DNA of 5,354 nt. Source: Chloroflexota bacterium (GTDB taxonomy: Bacteria; Chloroflexota; UBA4733). Shown here in pieces: positions 1 through 5,354 of the stretch. The DNA lies in NCBI GenBank assembly GCA_023489405.1, contig JAMDCW010000057.1, positions 874 to 6,227 of the forward strand. Reading direction: 5' to 3'. Position numbers and translations under genes: made by a program. Within the stretch, counting starts at the first letter, position 1. Each line of letters starts with the position of its first letter. The notes under the pieces are model-generated. The model made no database searches. It saw only the letters and a list, made by a program, of their open reading frames with translations, and had not been told where the DNA came from.

Positions 1-423
1 CGGGTGACCGTCTTCGACGGCACCTTCCACACGGTCGACTCGTCGGAGATGGCGTTCAAGATCGCCGGCTCCCTTGCATTCAAGAAGGCGGCGGCGGCGG
101 CCAAGCCGGTGCTTCTGGAGCCGATCCTCGATGTCGAAGTGACGGTGCCTGAGGCTACCATGGGAGATGTGATGAGCGACCTCAATGGTAAGCGGGCACG
201 GATTCTGGGGATCGAACCAACGGGGACAGGATTTCAGCGCATTCGTGCCCAGGCACCCCAGGCGGAGATGCAGCGATACGCGATCGATCTCCGCTCACTG
301 ACGCAGGGACGTGGTGTGTTTACCACGGCATTTTCACACTATGAAGAGGCGCCCAGCCATATCGCTCAACAAATCATCGAGGCGAATGAGAAAGTGGGAG
401 TACACGAATCACAGCACGCTTAG
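1..423 (+). CDS. fusA: Elongation factor G family protein, C-terminal part (5' end outside window)
   Basis: This is the C-terminal end of a translocation GTPase of the EF-G family, which moves tRNA and mRNA through the ribosome in the cytoplasm. The reading frame is open from base 1, so the gene starts upstream and the GTG at base 4 is not a real start. Visible blocks are the end of domain IV (VDSSEMAFKIAGSLAFK, the helix that follows the tip loop) and all of domain V: EPILDVEVTVPE, MGDVMSDLNGKR, then DLRSLTQGRG and FSHYEEAP. The GTPase and tRNA-mimic tip regions are not in view. Canonical EF-G usually has RRGRI and SEMFGYATDLRS at the matching places. Here they read KRARI and AEMQRYAIDLRS, so the gene may be an EF-G-like paralogue (FusA2 type) rather than the housekeeping copy. 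That is an inference from few residues. The tyrA gene follows closely on the same strand. Confidence 0.93.
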   Translation, partial: RVTVFDGTFHTVDSSEMAFKIAGSLAFKKAAAAAKPVLLEPILDVEVTVPEATMGDVMSDLNGKRARILGIEPTGTGFQRIRAQAPQAEMQRYAIDLRSLTQGRGVFTTAFSHYEEAPSHIAQQIIEANEKVGVHESQHA

Positions 424-437
424 CGACTTCGACGGGT

Positions 438-446
438 GAGGAGGGG
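438..446 (+). promoter_or_regulatory. Strong ribosome-binding site before tyrA
   Basis: GAGGAGGGG closely matches the anti-Shine-Dalgarno complement and lies just after the EF-G stop codon. It ends 6 bases before an in-frame ATC at 453, which is ideal spacing. It lies 36 bases before the first in-frame ATG at 483, which is too far for normal initiation. It therefore argues that translation starts at or near 453, and not at 483. Confidence 0.7.
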
Positions 447-452
447 AAGCCT

Positions 453-2438
453 ATCCTCACGATTGTCGGCGGTGGGGGAGCAATGGGGTCTCTGCTAGCG
501 GAGCTCTTGCTGCCAAAGGTGGCTGGCTGCGTTTTAGTAGATCGCTTTCCTGATGGAACCGAGGTCAGCGAAGACGACAGGCAAGTATCTCCTGTGGCGG
601 CGCTGCAACGGCTAGCGCCGGTGGTGCGACGTGAAGGCTGGAGAGAATCTCGATTTGCGCTGGTAGGGACGACGGGAGCCTGGCGTCTTGCTTCTGGAGA
701 GGACCTGCGTGAAACTCCCGCTCTGGCTGTCTATTCGGCTGGTACGTTCCCTGATGTTGATGGAGAGCGCGAGAGCCTTATACGATGGATGGCTGATCTG
801 CGTTCTCGTGAGGGGGTACAGGGAGTAGTGGGGTTGGCGTCGCCAGCACTTGCTTCGGAGATCGCTGGAGCCACAGATATTCTGCTCGTGGCGACACCGT
901 ATATCTCGCGAGACAGCTTCGCCGAGGTTATCCGCCCTTATGCAACGGGCTTGCGCCCGGGGGCATTGTATGGAGATGTTCTCTCACTGAAAGAGCAACC
1001 ACTGGCCGTAGCGTCTGAGGTTTTACCAAAGAGCGTTGGCATTATCGGCTTGCACCCCTTGTTTGGAAGGGCGGTCGTAGATCCCACTGGGCTTGTGGTT
1101 ACGGTGGCGCCGGCTCCTGATGGAAGGGCTGGTGTTCGGTGGGAACGCTGGCTGGTCAATGCACTGGCTGGGTCAGGCCTGTTGCTGACACCGACGAGCG
1201 GAGCAGAACATGATGCGGCGATGAGCTACGTCCAAGCGTTAACGCACTTTGTGCTTTTGAGTTTCGCGTATACGTTCGTACGTGCCAACCAAGATCCGAC
1301 GCAGCTTTTACCGTTTCGCACGCCGGTATTCGAGCCGTTGCTCTACCTGGCAGCGCGGGTTGCAGCGCTGGCGCAGCGGGCGCCTGATGTTTATCGAGCG
1401 ATTCAGGAGGAGACGGCTCATCCAGAGCTACGGCGGCTTTTCGTTGATACGGCACGTTTACTCTTGCAGGCAATTGAAGGGAATGCGTCTGCAGAGGGAG
1501 CTCTCCAGGGGCAGGCCATTACGGCGTCTTCTACGCGTACTCTCGAACGGAGTGGGGAGAGCATACCGCGATTGGTGGAATTGCTGGAGGAGCTTGGCGC
1601 CCCATGGACGCCGGAGTACCACCAGTATGCCGAGCCCTACGAGCACCTCATTGCGATGAGCAATATGTTGACGGACCGCATCAACGGGTTACGCTACCAG
1701 CTTCTCCTGAGCAATGGGCGTATTCGGGGAGTTCAGAATGTGCGGACAGGAATGATGCATATTGGGTGCATCTCCATCGATCCGCAGCACCACGATCGTG
1801 TGGACCTGGCTTCGCGAGTGCGCTTCCGTCGATTCAACCTCACGCTGGGTGCTCTCGAAGGGGAGGGCGAGGGTGACCAAGAGGCGGCGCCTACTTTTTT
1901 GGGATCGCTGCCATTAGCGCAAGCCGAACTTGTAGCAGATGACGAGGTGCTCTTGTGGCTTTTGGAGCATACTGGTCCGCGGTCGGGGCGGGATGATGGA
2001 CGGGGTGGTAGTGGACAAGGAGGAATGCGTCCCCGCTATGCTGGACGAGGGCACTTCGACCTGTCGTTGGTGGCGCCGGTATGGCTGGATGAGGAGAGCG
2101 TCGAGCGATTGCTCATACGGCAGTGGGGTAAAGCGGTTTACCTGGTATGGGTAGATATGAAGGGACAGATTGTACCGAGCGAGTGGATTCCGGAGGGTGG
2201 ACGGGCGGTCATTTTTCGCATTGTCCTGTTGATTACGCCTCAGCATCTGCTGGAGCTACGGAGGGCCAGTCGCGATCGCGTGGCGGGAATGGTCAACACA
2301 GTGGAGCGGAACCAGGAGTGGGATCGCCGGTTTGCTGAGCTCGTGAAAGGGGAGCTTTCTGCGGCGCGCAATGCTGTTGTCGACTGGCTCTTCGAGCATG
2401 GCGGTACGGAACTCCGGCGGCATAGCCAGGCTGGTTAG
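453..2438 (+). CDS. tyrA: Prephenate/arogenate dehydrogenase (TyrA), long form with insert and extra C-terminal region
   Basis: TyrA enzymes oxidatively decarboxylate prephenate (or arogenate) with NAD(P)+ in tyrosine synthesis, in the cytosol. Numbering here is from the ATG at 483. The frame before that ATG encodes LTIVGGGGA, which joins MGSLLAEL to make the GGGGxMG nucleotide loop, as in E. coli TyrA. The true start is therefore upstream; I place it at ATC 453, 6 bases after a strong ribosome-binding site. No ATG, GTG or TTG is in frame between the TGA at 387 and 483. Other TyrA marks are DILLVATP (132-139), GDVLSLK (164-170), the catalytic-histidine motif LHPLFG (190-195), and EHDAAMSYVQALTHF (242-256) followed by a helical dimerisation region to about 333. 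An insert of about 90 residues lies between VLVDR and DILLVATP. Residues from about 350 to 651 are an unrecognised extension with a Gly/Arg-rich linker (about 496-524). No chorismate mutase or ACT domain is evident. The dehydrogenase call is firm. The role of the extra regions is unknown. Confidence 0.85.
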   Translation: MLTIVGGGGAMGSLLAELLLPKVAGCVLVDRFPDGTEVSEDDRQVSPVAALQRLAPVVRREGWRESRFALVGTTGAWRLASGEDLRETPALAVYSAGTFPDVDGERESLIRWMADLRSREGVQGVVGLASPALASEIAGATDILLVATPYISRDSFAEVIRPYATGLRPGALYGDVLSLKEQPLAVASEVLPKSVGIIGLHPLFGRAVVDPTGLVVTVAPAPDGRAGVRWERWLVNALAGSGLLLTPTSGAEHDAAMSYVQALTHFVLLSFAYTFVRANQDPTQLLPFRTPVFEPLLYLAARVAALAQRAPDVYRAIQEETAHPELRRLFVDTARLLLQAIEGNASAEGALQGQAITASSTRTLERSGESIPRLVELLEELGAPWTPEYHQYAEPYEHLIAMSNMLTDRINGLRYQLLLSNGRIRGVQNVRTGMMHIGCISIDPQHHDRVDLASRVRFRRFNLTLGALEGEGEGDQEAAPTFLGSLPLAQAELVADDEVLLWLLEHTGPRSGRDDGRGGSGQGGMRPRYAGRGHFDLSLVAPVWLDEESVERLLIRQWGKAVYLVWVDMKGQIVPSEWIPEGGRAVIFRIVLLITPQHLLELRRASRDRVAGMVNTVERNQEWDRRFAELVKGELSAARNAVVDWLFEHGGTELRRHSQAG

Positions 2439-2449
2439 GGGATGTGGCG

Positions 2450-3199
2450 CTATGGTGCGGTGAGGATTGTACAACCGGCATCTGTTACAACAATAGAATG
2501 CTCATATTGGGCAGATAAGCTGCCGTCGGCGGTTACTACAGTCCAGCCGTCGTCGAGCACACGAGTATCGGGTTTCCCTTCGTTGATCATTGGCTCGATG
2601 GTGAAGGTCATGCCTTTTCGCAGTAGGGGGCCGTGGCCGGGCTGACCGTAGTGGAAGATCTGGGGATCTTCGTGGAGGGAGCGGCCAAGTCCGTGGCCGC
2701 AGTACTGGCGGACGACGGAGAAGCCGGCGTTTTCGACGAGGGGCTGGATGGCGGCGCCGATGTCAGAGAGGTGAGCACCTGGCTGTACTTGGGCTATGCC
2801 GACGTCGAGGGCATGGGCGCAGACAGCGAGAAGGTGGGCGGCGGTGGGGCTCACCTTGCCTACGGGGAAAGATTTAGCGGCGTCGCCGTGTAATCCGCGG
2901 TATTGGGCGCCGACATCGATCGTGACGATATCGCCGTCTTCGAGGATGCGGGAATCGGGAATGCCATGGACGACCTGGTCATTAATGGCGGTGCAGATGC
3001 TCTTAGGGAAGCCGCGATAGCCTTTGAATGATGGTTTGGCGTCGTGTTTGCGGATGAACTCTTCGGCCAGCGTGTCCAGGTAGCCGGTTGTTACGCCCGG
3101 ACGGATGTGATTGCTGAGCATGTTGAGCGTTTGGGCGACGATGCGACCGGCTTGACGCATCAAGGCTATTTCCGCTGGCGTCTTTAGGATAATGGCCAT
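2450..3199 (-). CDS. map: Methionine aminopeptidase, type I
   Basis: The enzyme removes the initiator methionine from new proteins in the cytosol, using a two-metal centre. The 249-residue length fits a type I enzyme with no N-terminal extension. All five metal ligands are present: D95 (TIDVGA), D106 (HGDAAK), H169 (CGHGLG), E202 (FTIEPM) and E233 (QYEHSIV). The conserved histidines H78 (VVHGIP) and H176 (SLHEDP) are also present. These sit two residues before their E. coli counterparts (D97, D108, H171, E204, E235; H79 is one off). The start ATG is supported by GAGGAG 6 bases upstream. It is the last gene of the leftward cluster, 3 bases after the small membrane protein gene. It ends 11 bases from the end of convergent tyrA. 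In many bacteria map sits with adk, secY or infA; here it does not, so a second copy elsewhere in the genome is possible. The fold and activity call is very secure. Confidence 0.97.
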   Translation of the reverse strand: MAIILKTPAEIALMRQAGRIVAQTLNMLSNHIRPGVTTGYLDTLAEEFIRKHDAKPSFKGYRGFPKSICTAINDQVVHGIPDSRILEDGDIVTIDVGAQYRGLHGDAAKSFPVGKVSPTAAHLLAVCAHALDVGIAQVQPGAHLSDIGAAIQPLVENAGFSVVRQYCGHGLGRSLHEDPQIFHYGQPGHGPLLRKGMTFTIEPMINEGKPDTRVLDDGWTVVTADGSLSAQYEHSIVVTDAGCTILTAP

Positions 3200-3202
3200 G
3201 TA

Positions 3203-3430
3203 CTACTCCTCATTCAACCCCAAGGCCAGCAAAGCTCCCAGGCCAGCGAGGGCGAAGCAAATGGCGGGGTAGCTAAAGCCGATCCAATGGGTGCTGAGAA
3301 CGAGCTGAAAAATACCGGCGAGGGCGAGGCAGGTGATGCCTGGGAGGGCGAACTGGAGAGTGTCGGCTCTCGTTGTGCGCTTTGGAGAGTTATCCTCTGC
3401 GCTCCATTCGCCATGTGATTTTTCTCGCAC
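3203..3430 (-). CDS. Small two-helix membrane protein of unknown function
   Basis: I do not recognise this 75-residue protein. It has a charged, polar N-terminal segment (about 1-25, rich in E, K, R, S and T) followed by two hydrophobic stretches at about 26-46 and 49-71. A short THW link joins them and the chain ends LNEE. This predicts a small inner-membrane hairpin protein with no cleavable signal peptide. The start is GTG, preceded by a very good AAGGAGG 4 bases upstream. That site, plus tight packing between dgcA (18 bases upstream) and map (3 bases downstream), makes it a real gene despite its size. The nearby ATG codons are in another frame. Function cannot be given. Its place in the operon suggests co-expression with map and the D-glutamate genes but does not prove a shared role. 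Confidence 0.75.
   Translation of the reverse strand: MREKSHGEWSAEDNSPKRTTRADTLQFALPGITCLALAGIFQLVLSTHWIGFSYPAICFALAGLGALLALGLNEE
3206..3211 (-). promoter_or_regulatory. Ribosome-binding site of map, abutting the upstream stop codon
   Basis: On the minus strand the order is GAGGAG, TAG (stop of the 75-residue gene), TAC, then ATG of map. The Shine-Dalgarno sequence lies inside the last codons of the upstream gene and is 6 bases from the start. This fixes the map start and suggests that translation of the two genes is coupled. Confidence 0.75.
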
Positions 3431-3434
3431 GGGC

Positions 3435-3441
3435 CCTCCTT
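3435..3441 (-). promoter_or_regulatory. Ribosome-binding site of the small membrane protein gene
   Basis: On the minus strand AAGGAGG lies 4 bases before the GTG at 3430, in the 18-base gap after the dgcA stop codon. It decides the choice of GTG as the start and supports the small ORF as a translated gene. Confidence 0.7.
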
Positions 3442-3448
3442 CCGGTGT

Positions 3449-4486
3449 TCAGCCTACCTCTGAATCTCGTGGCGTGATACCTAACCCAGGCTTTTCGGGA
3501 AGTATGAGTTTCCCCTCTTTTACAGTAACACCGGTGAAAGGGTCGTCAAGAATCAGGAGGTTGCCGTCGAGGTCGGCGTAGTCAACGAGGGGGCTGAGGT
3601 GGGCTGCAGCGGTAATGCCTACAGATGTCTCGATCATGCAGCCGAGCATAGTTTGCTTTCCGGCGAGCCGTGCGGCGGTGATTTGTTCCAACGCGCCGAG
3701 GATTCCGCCTGTTTTGGCGAGTTTTACGACAATCCCATCGACGGCGCTGGTGACGCGAGGGACATCGAGCGCGGTGACGCAGCTCTCGTCGGCGAAAATG
3801 GGCAGTGGAGCATGGTCGCGTACCCAGGCGAGCCCTGCTATGTCGTGAGCGGCTACGGGTTGCTCGACGAACTGAATGTCGAATGGCTGTAGCCGCTCAA
3901 TCATCGTGATGGCTTGGCGTGGTGTCCAGGCGCCGTTGGCATCGACGCGGATGATGGCTTCGGGGCGAGCGTGGCGTATGGCTGTGAGTCGAGCGATATC
4001 GTCATCGGTGCCGACTTTGACCTTGAGGATGGGATAAAGCTGTGCCTCTCCGGCTTTACGGGCCATTTCCTCGGGCTCGGCAATGCCAATGGTGAAAGAG
4101 GTGAGTGGCGTGCGTTGGGGATCTAAGCCTAACAAGCGATAGAGTGGCTGACCGACGCTCTTGCCGAAGAGGTCATAAGCGGCGCTCATCACGGCACTTT
4201 TGGCGGCTGGGTTCAAGCGCAAAGCGTTATTGAGGTCGTTATGAAGTGATTGGATATCGCCCAGGGTATAGCTGAATTGGGCACCGAAGTGTTCTAAGGT
4301 AGCGAGGACGGTAGCAGTCGTTTCGCCGTAAAAGGAGGAGGGGGCGGCTTCGCCGATTCCGGTGAGGCCGTCTGCGGTCAATGTGACGATGACGGGCTGG
4401 GCGATGGTTTGCGTGCCGCGACTAATACGGAAAGGCTCGCGGAGGTGTACGGTATGGATGCGGTGTGTCAGGTAGGTAAGCGGCAC
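3449..4486 (-). CDS. dgcA: Enolase-superfamily N-acetyl-D-glutamate racemase (DgcA) / dipeptide epimerase-like
   Basis: This is a muconate-lactonising-type enolase-superfamily enzyme of 345 residues, the normal length. The capping domain (about 1-125) carries FRISRGTQT with R23, the position that binds the substrate carboxylate in Ala-Glu epimerases. The barrel has the acid-base lysines in KVKVG (K155, K157) and K255 (VVKLAK). The Mg2+ ligands are D182 (RVDANGAW), E208 (VEQP) and D233 (ADES). The DLD motif (D305, D307) marks the dipeptide epimerase/DgcA branch. On sequence alone it could be an L-Ala-D/L-Glu epimerase for cell-wall peptide recycling. The adjacent DUF1611 gene, 28 bases upstream, favours DgcA, which converts N-acetyl-D-glutamate to N-acetyl-L-glutamate. 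The start is GTG, with only a weak GAGAGAG-like site and no better in-frame start nearby. Bases 4099-4197 of this gene reappear inverted at the window end. Family is certain; exact substrate is inferred. Confidence 0.88.
   Translation of the reverse strand: MPLTYLTHRIHTVHLREPFRISRGTQTIAQPVIVTLTADGLTGIGEAAPSSFYGETTATVLATLEHFGAQFSYTLGDIQSLHNDLNNALRLNPAAKSAVMSAAYDLFGKSVGQPLYRLLGLDPQRTPLTSFTIGIAEPEEMARKAGEAQLYPILKVKVGTDDDIARLTAIRHARPEAIIRVDANGAWTPRQAITMIERLQPFDIQFVEQPVAAHDIAGLAWVRDHAPLPIFADESCVTALDVPRVTSAVDGIVVKLAKTGGILGALEQITAARLAGKQTMLGCMIETSVGITAAAHLSPLVDYADLDGNLLILDDPFTGVTVKEGKLILPEKPGLGITPRDSEVG
4099..4197 (-). repeat. Inverted repeat, internal arm (inside dgcA)
   Basis: This stretch of dgcA codes for roughly residues 97-129 (around MSAAYDLFGKSVGQPLYRLL). 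Its reverse complement is identical over 99 bases to the last 99 bases of the window. The match ends at 4197/5256: the next base differs (A after reverse complementing, against T at 5255). This arm is the native copy, because it lies in an intact, well-conserved gene. Confidence 0.95.
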
Positions 4487-4514
4487 AAGGTTCTCTCTCT
4501 GGTGGTGACGGCAT

Positions 4515-5255
4515 TCAGGTGGTTGGGAGCGCTGCAGCGAGGGCGTCGACGAGCACGCTTGCTCCGTAGCGTACTGGGTCGGTAGTGGGGAGACCGACTG
4601 TTAGCTGAGTGTCCTGGATGGCTTTCTGCGCTGCTTGCTCGGAAAGGTCGAAGGTATTGAGGGCGATGCCCACGACTCGAGAGGGGTACACCCAGGAAGC
4701 TGCTCGTTCGTAGAGGGAGACGAGATCAGGGAGGGGAGGGATGGCGACGTCGTAATGGCGGATGCGGGTGCGTCCGGGTTTGTGCACGAGGATCATGGCG
4801 TCGGCACGGGCGCCGTGGACGAGGGCCAAGGTTACCGGGGAATAGGCTGGGTGAATGAGGGAGCCTTGGCCTTCGACCCAGACCCAATCCTCGTGTGCAG
4901 AGGCTTCGATGACGGCGCGCTCGACGCTTCCGGGCATAAAATCGCCGATAATGCGATCGAGGGGAATGCCATCGCCCGTGATGATGATGCCTGTTTGACC
5001 TGTTGCGATGAATTTCGACCGGTAGCCCCGGCTAAGCGCTTCACGATGGCATTCGAGAGCGGCGGTCATTTTCCCGACGCTGCAATCGCTGCCGACGAAG
5101 AGGATCGTTTTACTGCCAGGGCGATGGGGGAAAGCTTGGGCAACCTGCATTTCGTTGACAGGCTCACGAACATCCCAAAGGTCGATGTGGTGTGTGGCTG
5201 CTAGCCGGGCGAGATCTGGATCATCTTTGAGGAAAACGTGCAGGCCGCTGATGAT
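4515..5255 (-). CDS. dgcN: D-glutamate N-acetyltransferase DgcN (DUF1611), 5' end lost at a chimeric junction
   Basis: DUF1611/DgcN proteins have a P-loop domain. Characterised members acetylate D-glutamate, feeding DgcA. Numbering follows the apparent 277-residue ORF that starts at GTG 5348. Seen are ISGLH (33-37, end of the N-terminal domain), a Walker A-like loop GSDCSVGKMT (86-95), ATGQTG (115-120), the signature VEGQGSLIHPAYS (158-170), HKPGRTRIRHYD (189-200), a LNT motif (230-232) and GLPTTDPVRYG (252-262). These fit the family well from residue 32 to the end. Residues 1-31 are not DgcN: they are read from an inverted copy of dgcA (5256-5354), so the real protein is cut at its N-terminal domain. 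About 80-100 residues are probably missing compared with the usual 330-350. The gene ends 28 bases before dgcA, in the usual dgcN-dgcA order. Family assignment is strong; enzymatic activity is inferred from the family and the pairing. Confidence 0.87.
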   Translation of the reverse strand: MISGLHVFLKDDPDLARLAATHHIDLWDVREPVNEMQVAQAFPHRPGSKTILFVGSDCSVGKMTAALECHREALSRGYRSKFIATGQTGIIITGDGIPLDRIIGDFMPGSVERAVIEASAHEDWVWVEGQGSLIHPAYSPVTLALVHGARADAMILVHKPGRTRIRHYDVAIPPLPDLVSLYERAASWVYPSRVVGIALNTFDLSEQAAQKAIQDTQLTVGLPTTDPVRYGASVLVDALAAALPTT

Positions 5256-5354
5256 GTGCCGTGATGAGCGCCGCTTATGACCTCTTCGGCAAGAGCGTCG
5301 GTCAGCCACTCTATCGCTTGTTAGGCTTAGATCCCCAACGCACGCCACTCACCT
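5256..5354 (+). repeat. Inverted repeat, terminal arm; probable chimeric contig end
   Basis: The last 99 bases are a perfect reverse-complement copy of 4099-4197 and run to the window edge, so the full length is unknown. The two arms are separated by 1,058 bases (4198-5255). The copy replaces the expected 5' part of dgcN and keeps no gene of its own intact. On the plus strand it reads as dgcA sense codons. Perfect identity and a break inside a conserved motif point to an amplification or assembly chimera. A very recent inverted duplication is the alternative. Confidence 0.9.

Noticed and set aside
390..423. Programmed -1 frameshift fusing EF-G to TyrA
   Set aside because: The frames do overlap from 390 to 423, but there is no slippery heptamer and EF-G ends normally. 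A ribosome-binding site lies just after its stop.
386..439. Short ORF starting at ATG 386 as a separate leader peptide
   Set aside because: It has only 17 codons, overlaps the EF-G end and has a poorly spaced GAGG. Kept only as part of the indel explanation for the tyrA start.
1282..1659. 125-residue ORF in another frame inside tyrA, and similar frames at 938-1159, 1156-1473 and 1914-2246
   Set aside because: The tyrA frame carries conserved TyrA motifs through the first part and stays open to 2438. These overlapping frames are basic or low in hydrophobic pattern, with no supported start site.
3449..4486. Calling the racemase an L-Ala-D/L-Glu epimerase (YkfB/YcjG) outright
   Set aside because: The active-site residues allow it, but no peptide-recycling gene is nearby and the adjacent DUF1611 gene favours DgcA. 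Kept as the alternative.
4635..5204. 189-residue plus-strand ORF opposite dgcN
   Set aside because: It lies wholly antisense to a well-conserved DUF1611 gene, has no recognisable motif, and is the kind of long shadow frame expected in GC-rich DNA.
5256..5348. N-terminal 31 residues of the apparent 277-residue ORF, as a basic leader of DgcN
   Set aside because: They are read antisense from the inverted copy of dgcA. The Arg-rich composition is an out-of-frame effect, not a targeting signal.

Overview
The window is a bacterial, fairly GC-rich, almost fully coding fragment. It holds two gene blocks that converge near base 2440. Rightward genes: the 3' end of an elongation factor G family gene (1-423), then a large, unusually built prephenate dehydrogenase (TyrA) gene that ends at 2438. 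Leftward genes, in transcription order from the right edge: a 5'-broken DUF1611/DgcN gene (ending at 4515), a DgcA-type enolase-superfamily racemase (4486-3449), a 75-residue two-helix membrane protein (3430-3203) and type I methionine aminopeptidase, map (3199-2450). Spacings of 28, 18 and 3 bases make one operon likely. No stretch over 300 bases lacks a gene. I see no RNA gene, CRISPR array or insertion sequence. No operon promoter is visible, because both operons begin outside the window.

The clearest functional unit is the dgcN-dgcA pair. In known systems DgcN acetylates D-glutamate and DgcA racemises N-acetyl-D-glutamate to the L form, so D-glutamate can be used. The membrane protein and map downstream would be co-transcribed with it. 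On the other strand, an EF-G family gene and tyrA form a second likely operon.

Two structural points matter most. First, the last 99 bases (5256-5354) are a perfect inverted copy of 4099-4197, which lies inside dgcA. The junction cuts dgcN inside a conserved N-terminal motif. This looks like an amplification or assembly chimera at a contig end rather than biology, and the first 31 residues of the apparent 277-residue ORF are antisense dgcA. Second, tyrA has no ATG, GTG or TTG start that would include its NAD-binding glycine loop. A strong ribosome-binding site sits 6 bases before an ATC codon at 453, which suggests an ATC start, a base error or a small indel.

The most novel candidate is TyrA itself. 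At about 660 residues it is far longer than usual. It has an insert of roughly 90 residues in the Rossmann domain and an unrecognised C-terminal half with a Gly/Arg-rich linker and a possible ferredoxin-like domain. The lineage cannot be fixed from the sequence. Gene content is compatible with a Chloroflexota-like or related environmental bacterium, but that is a weak guess.
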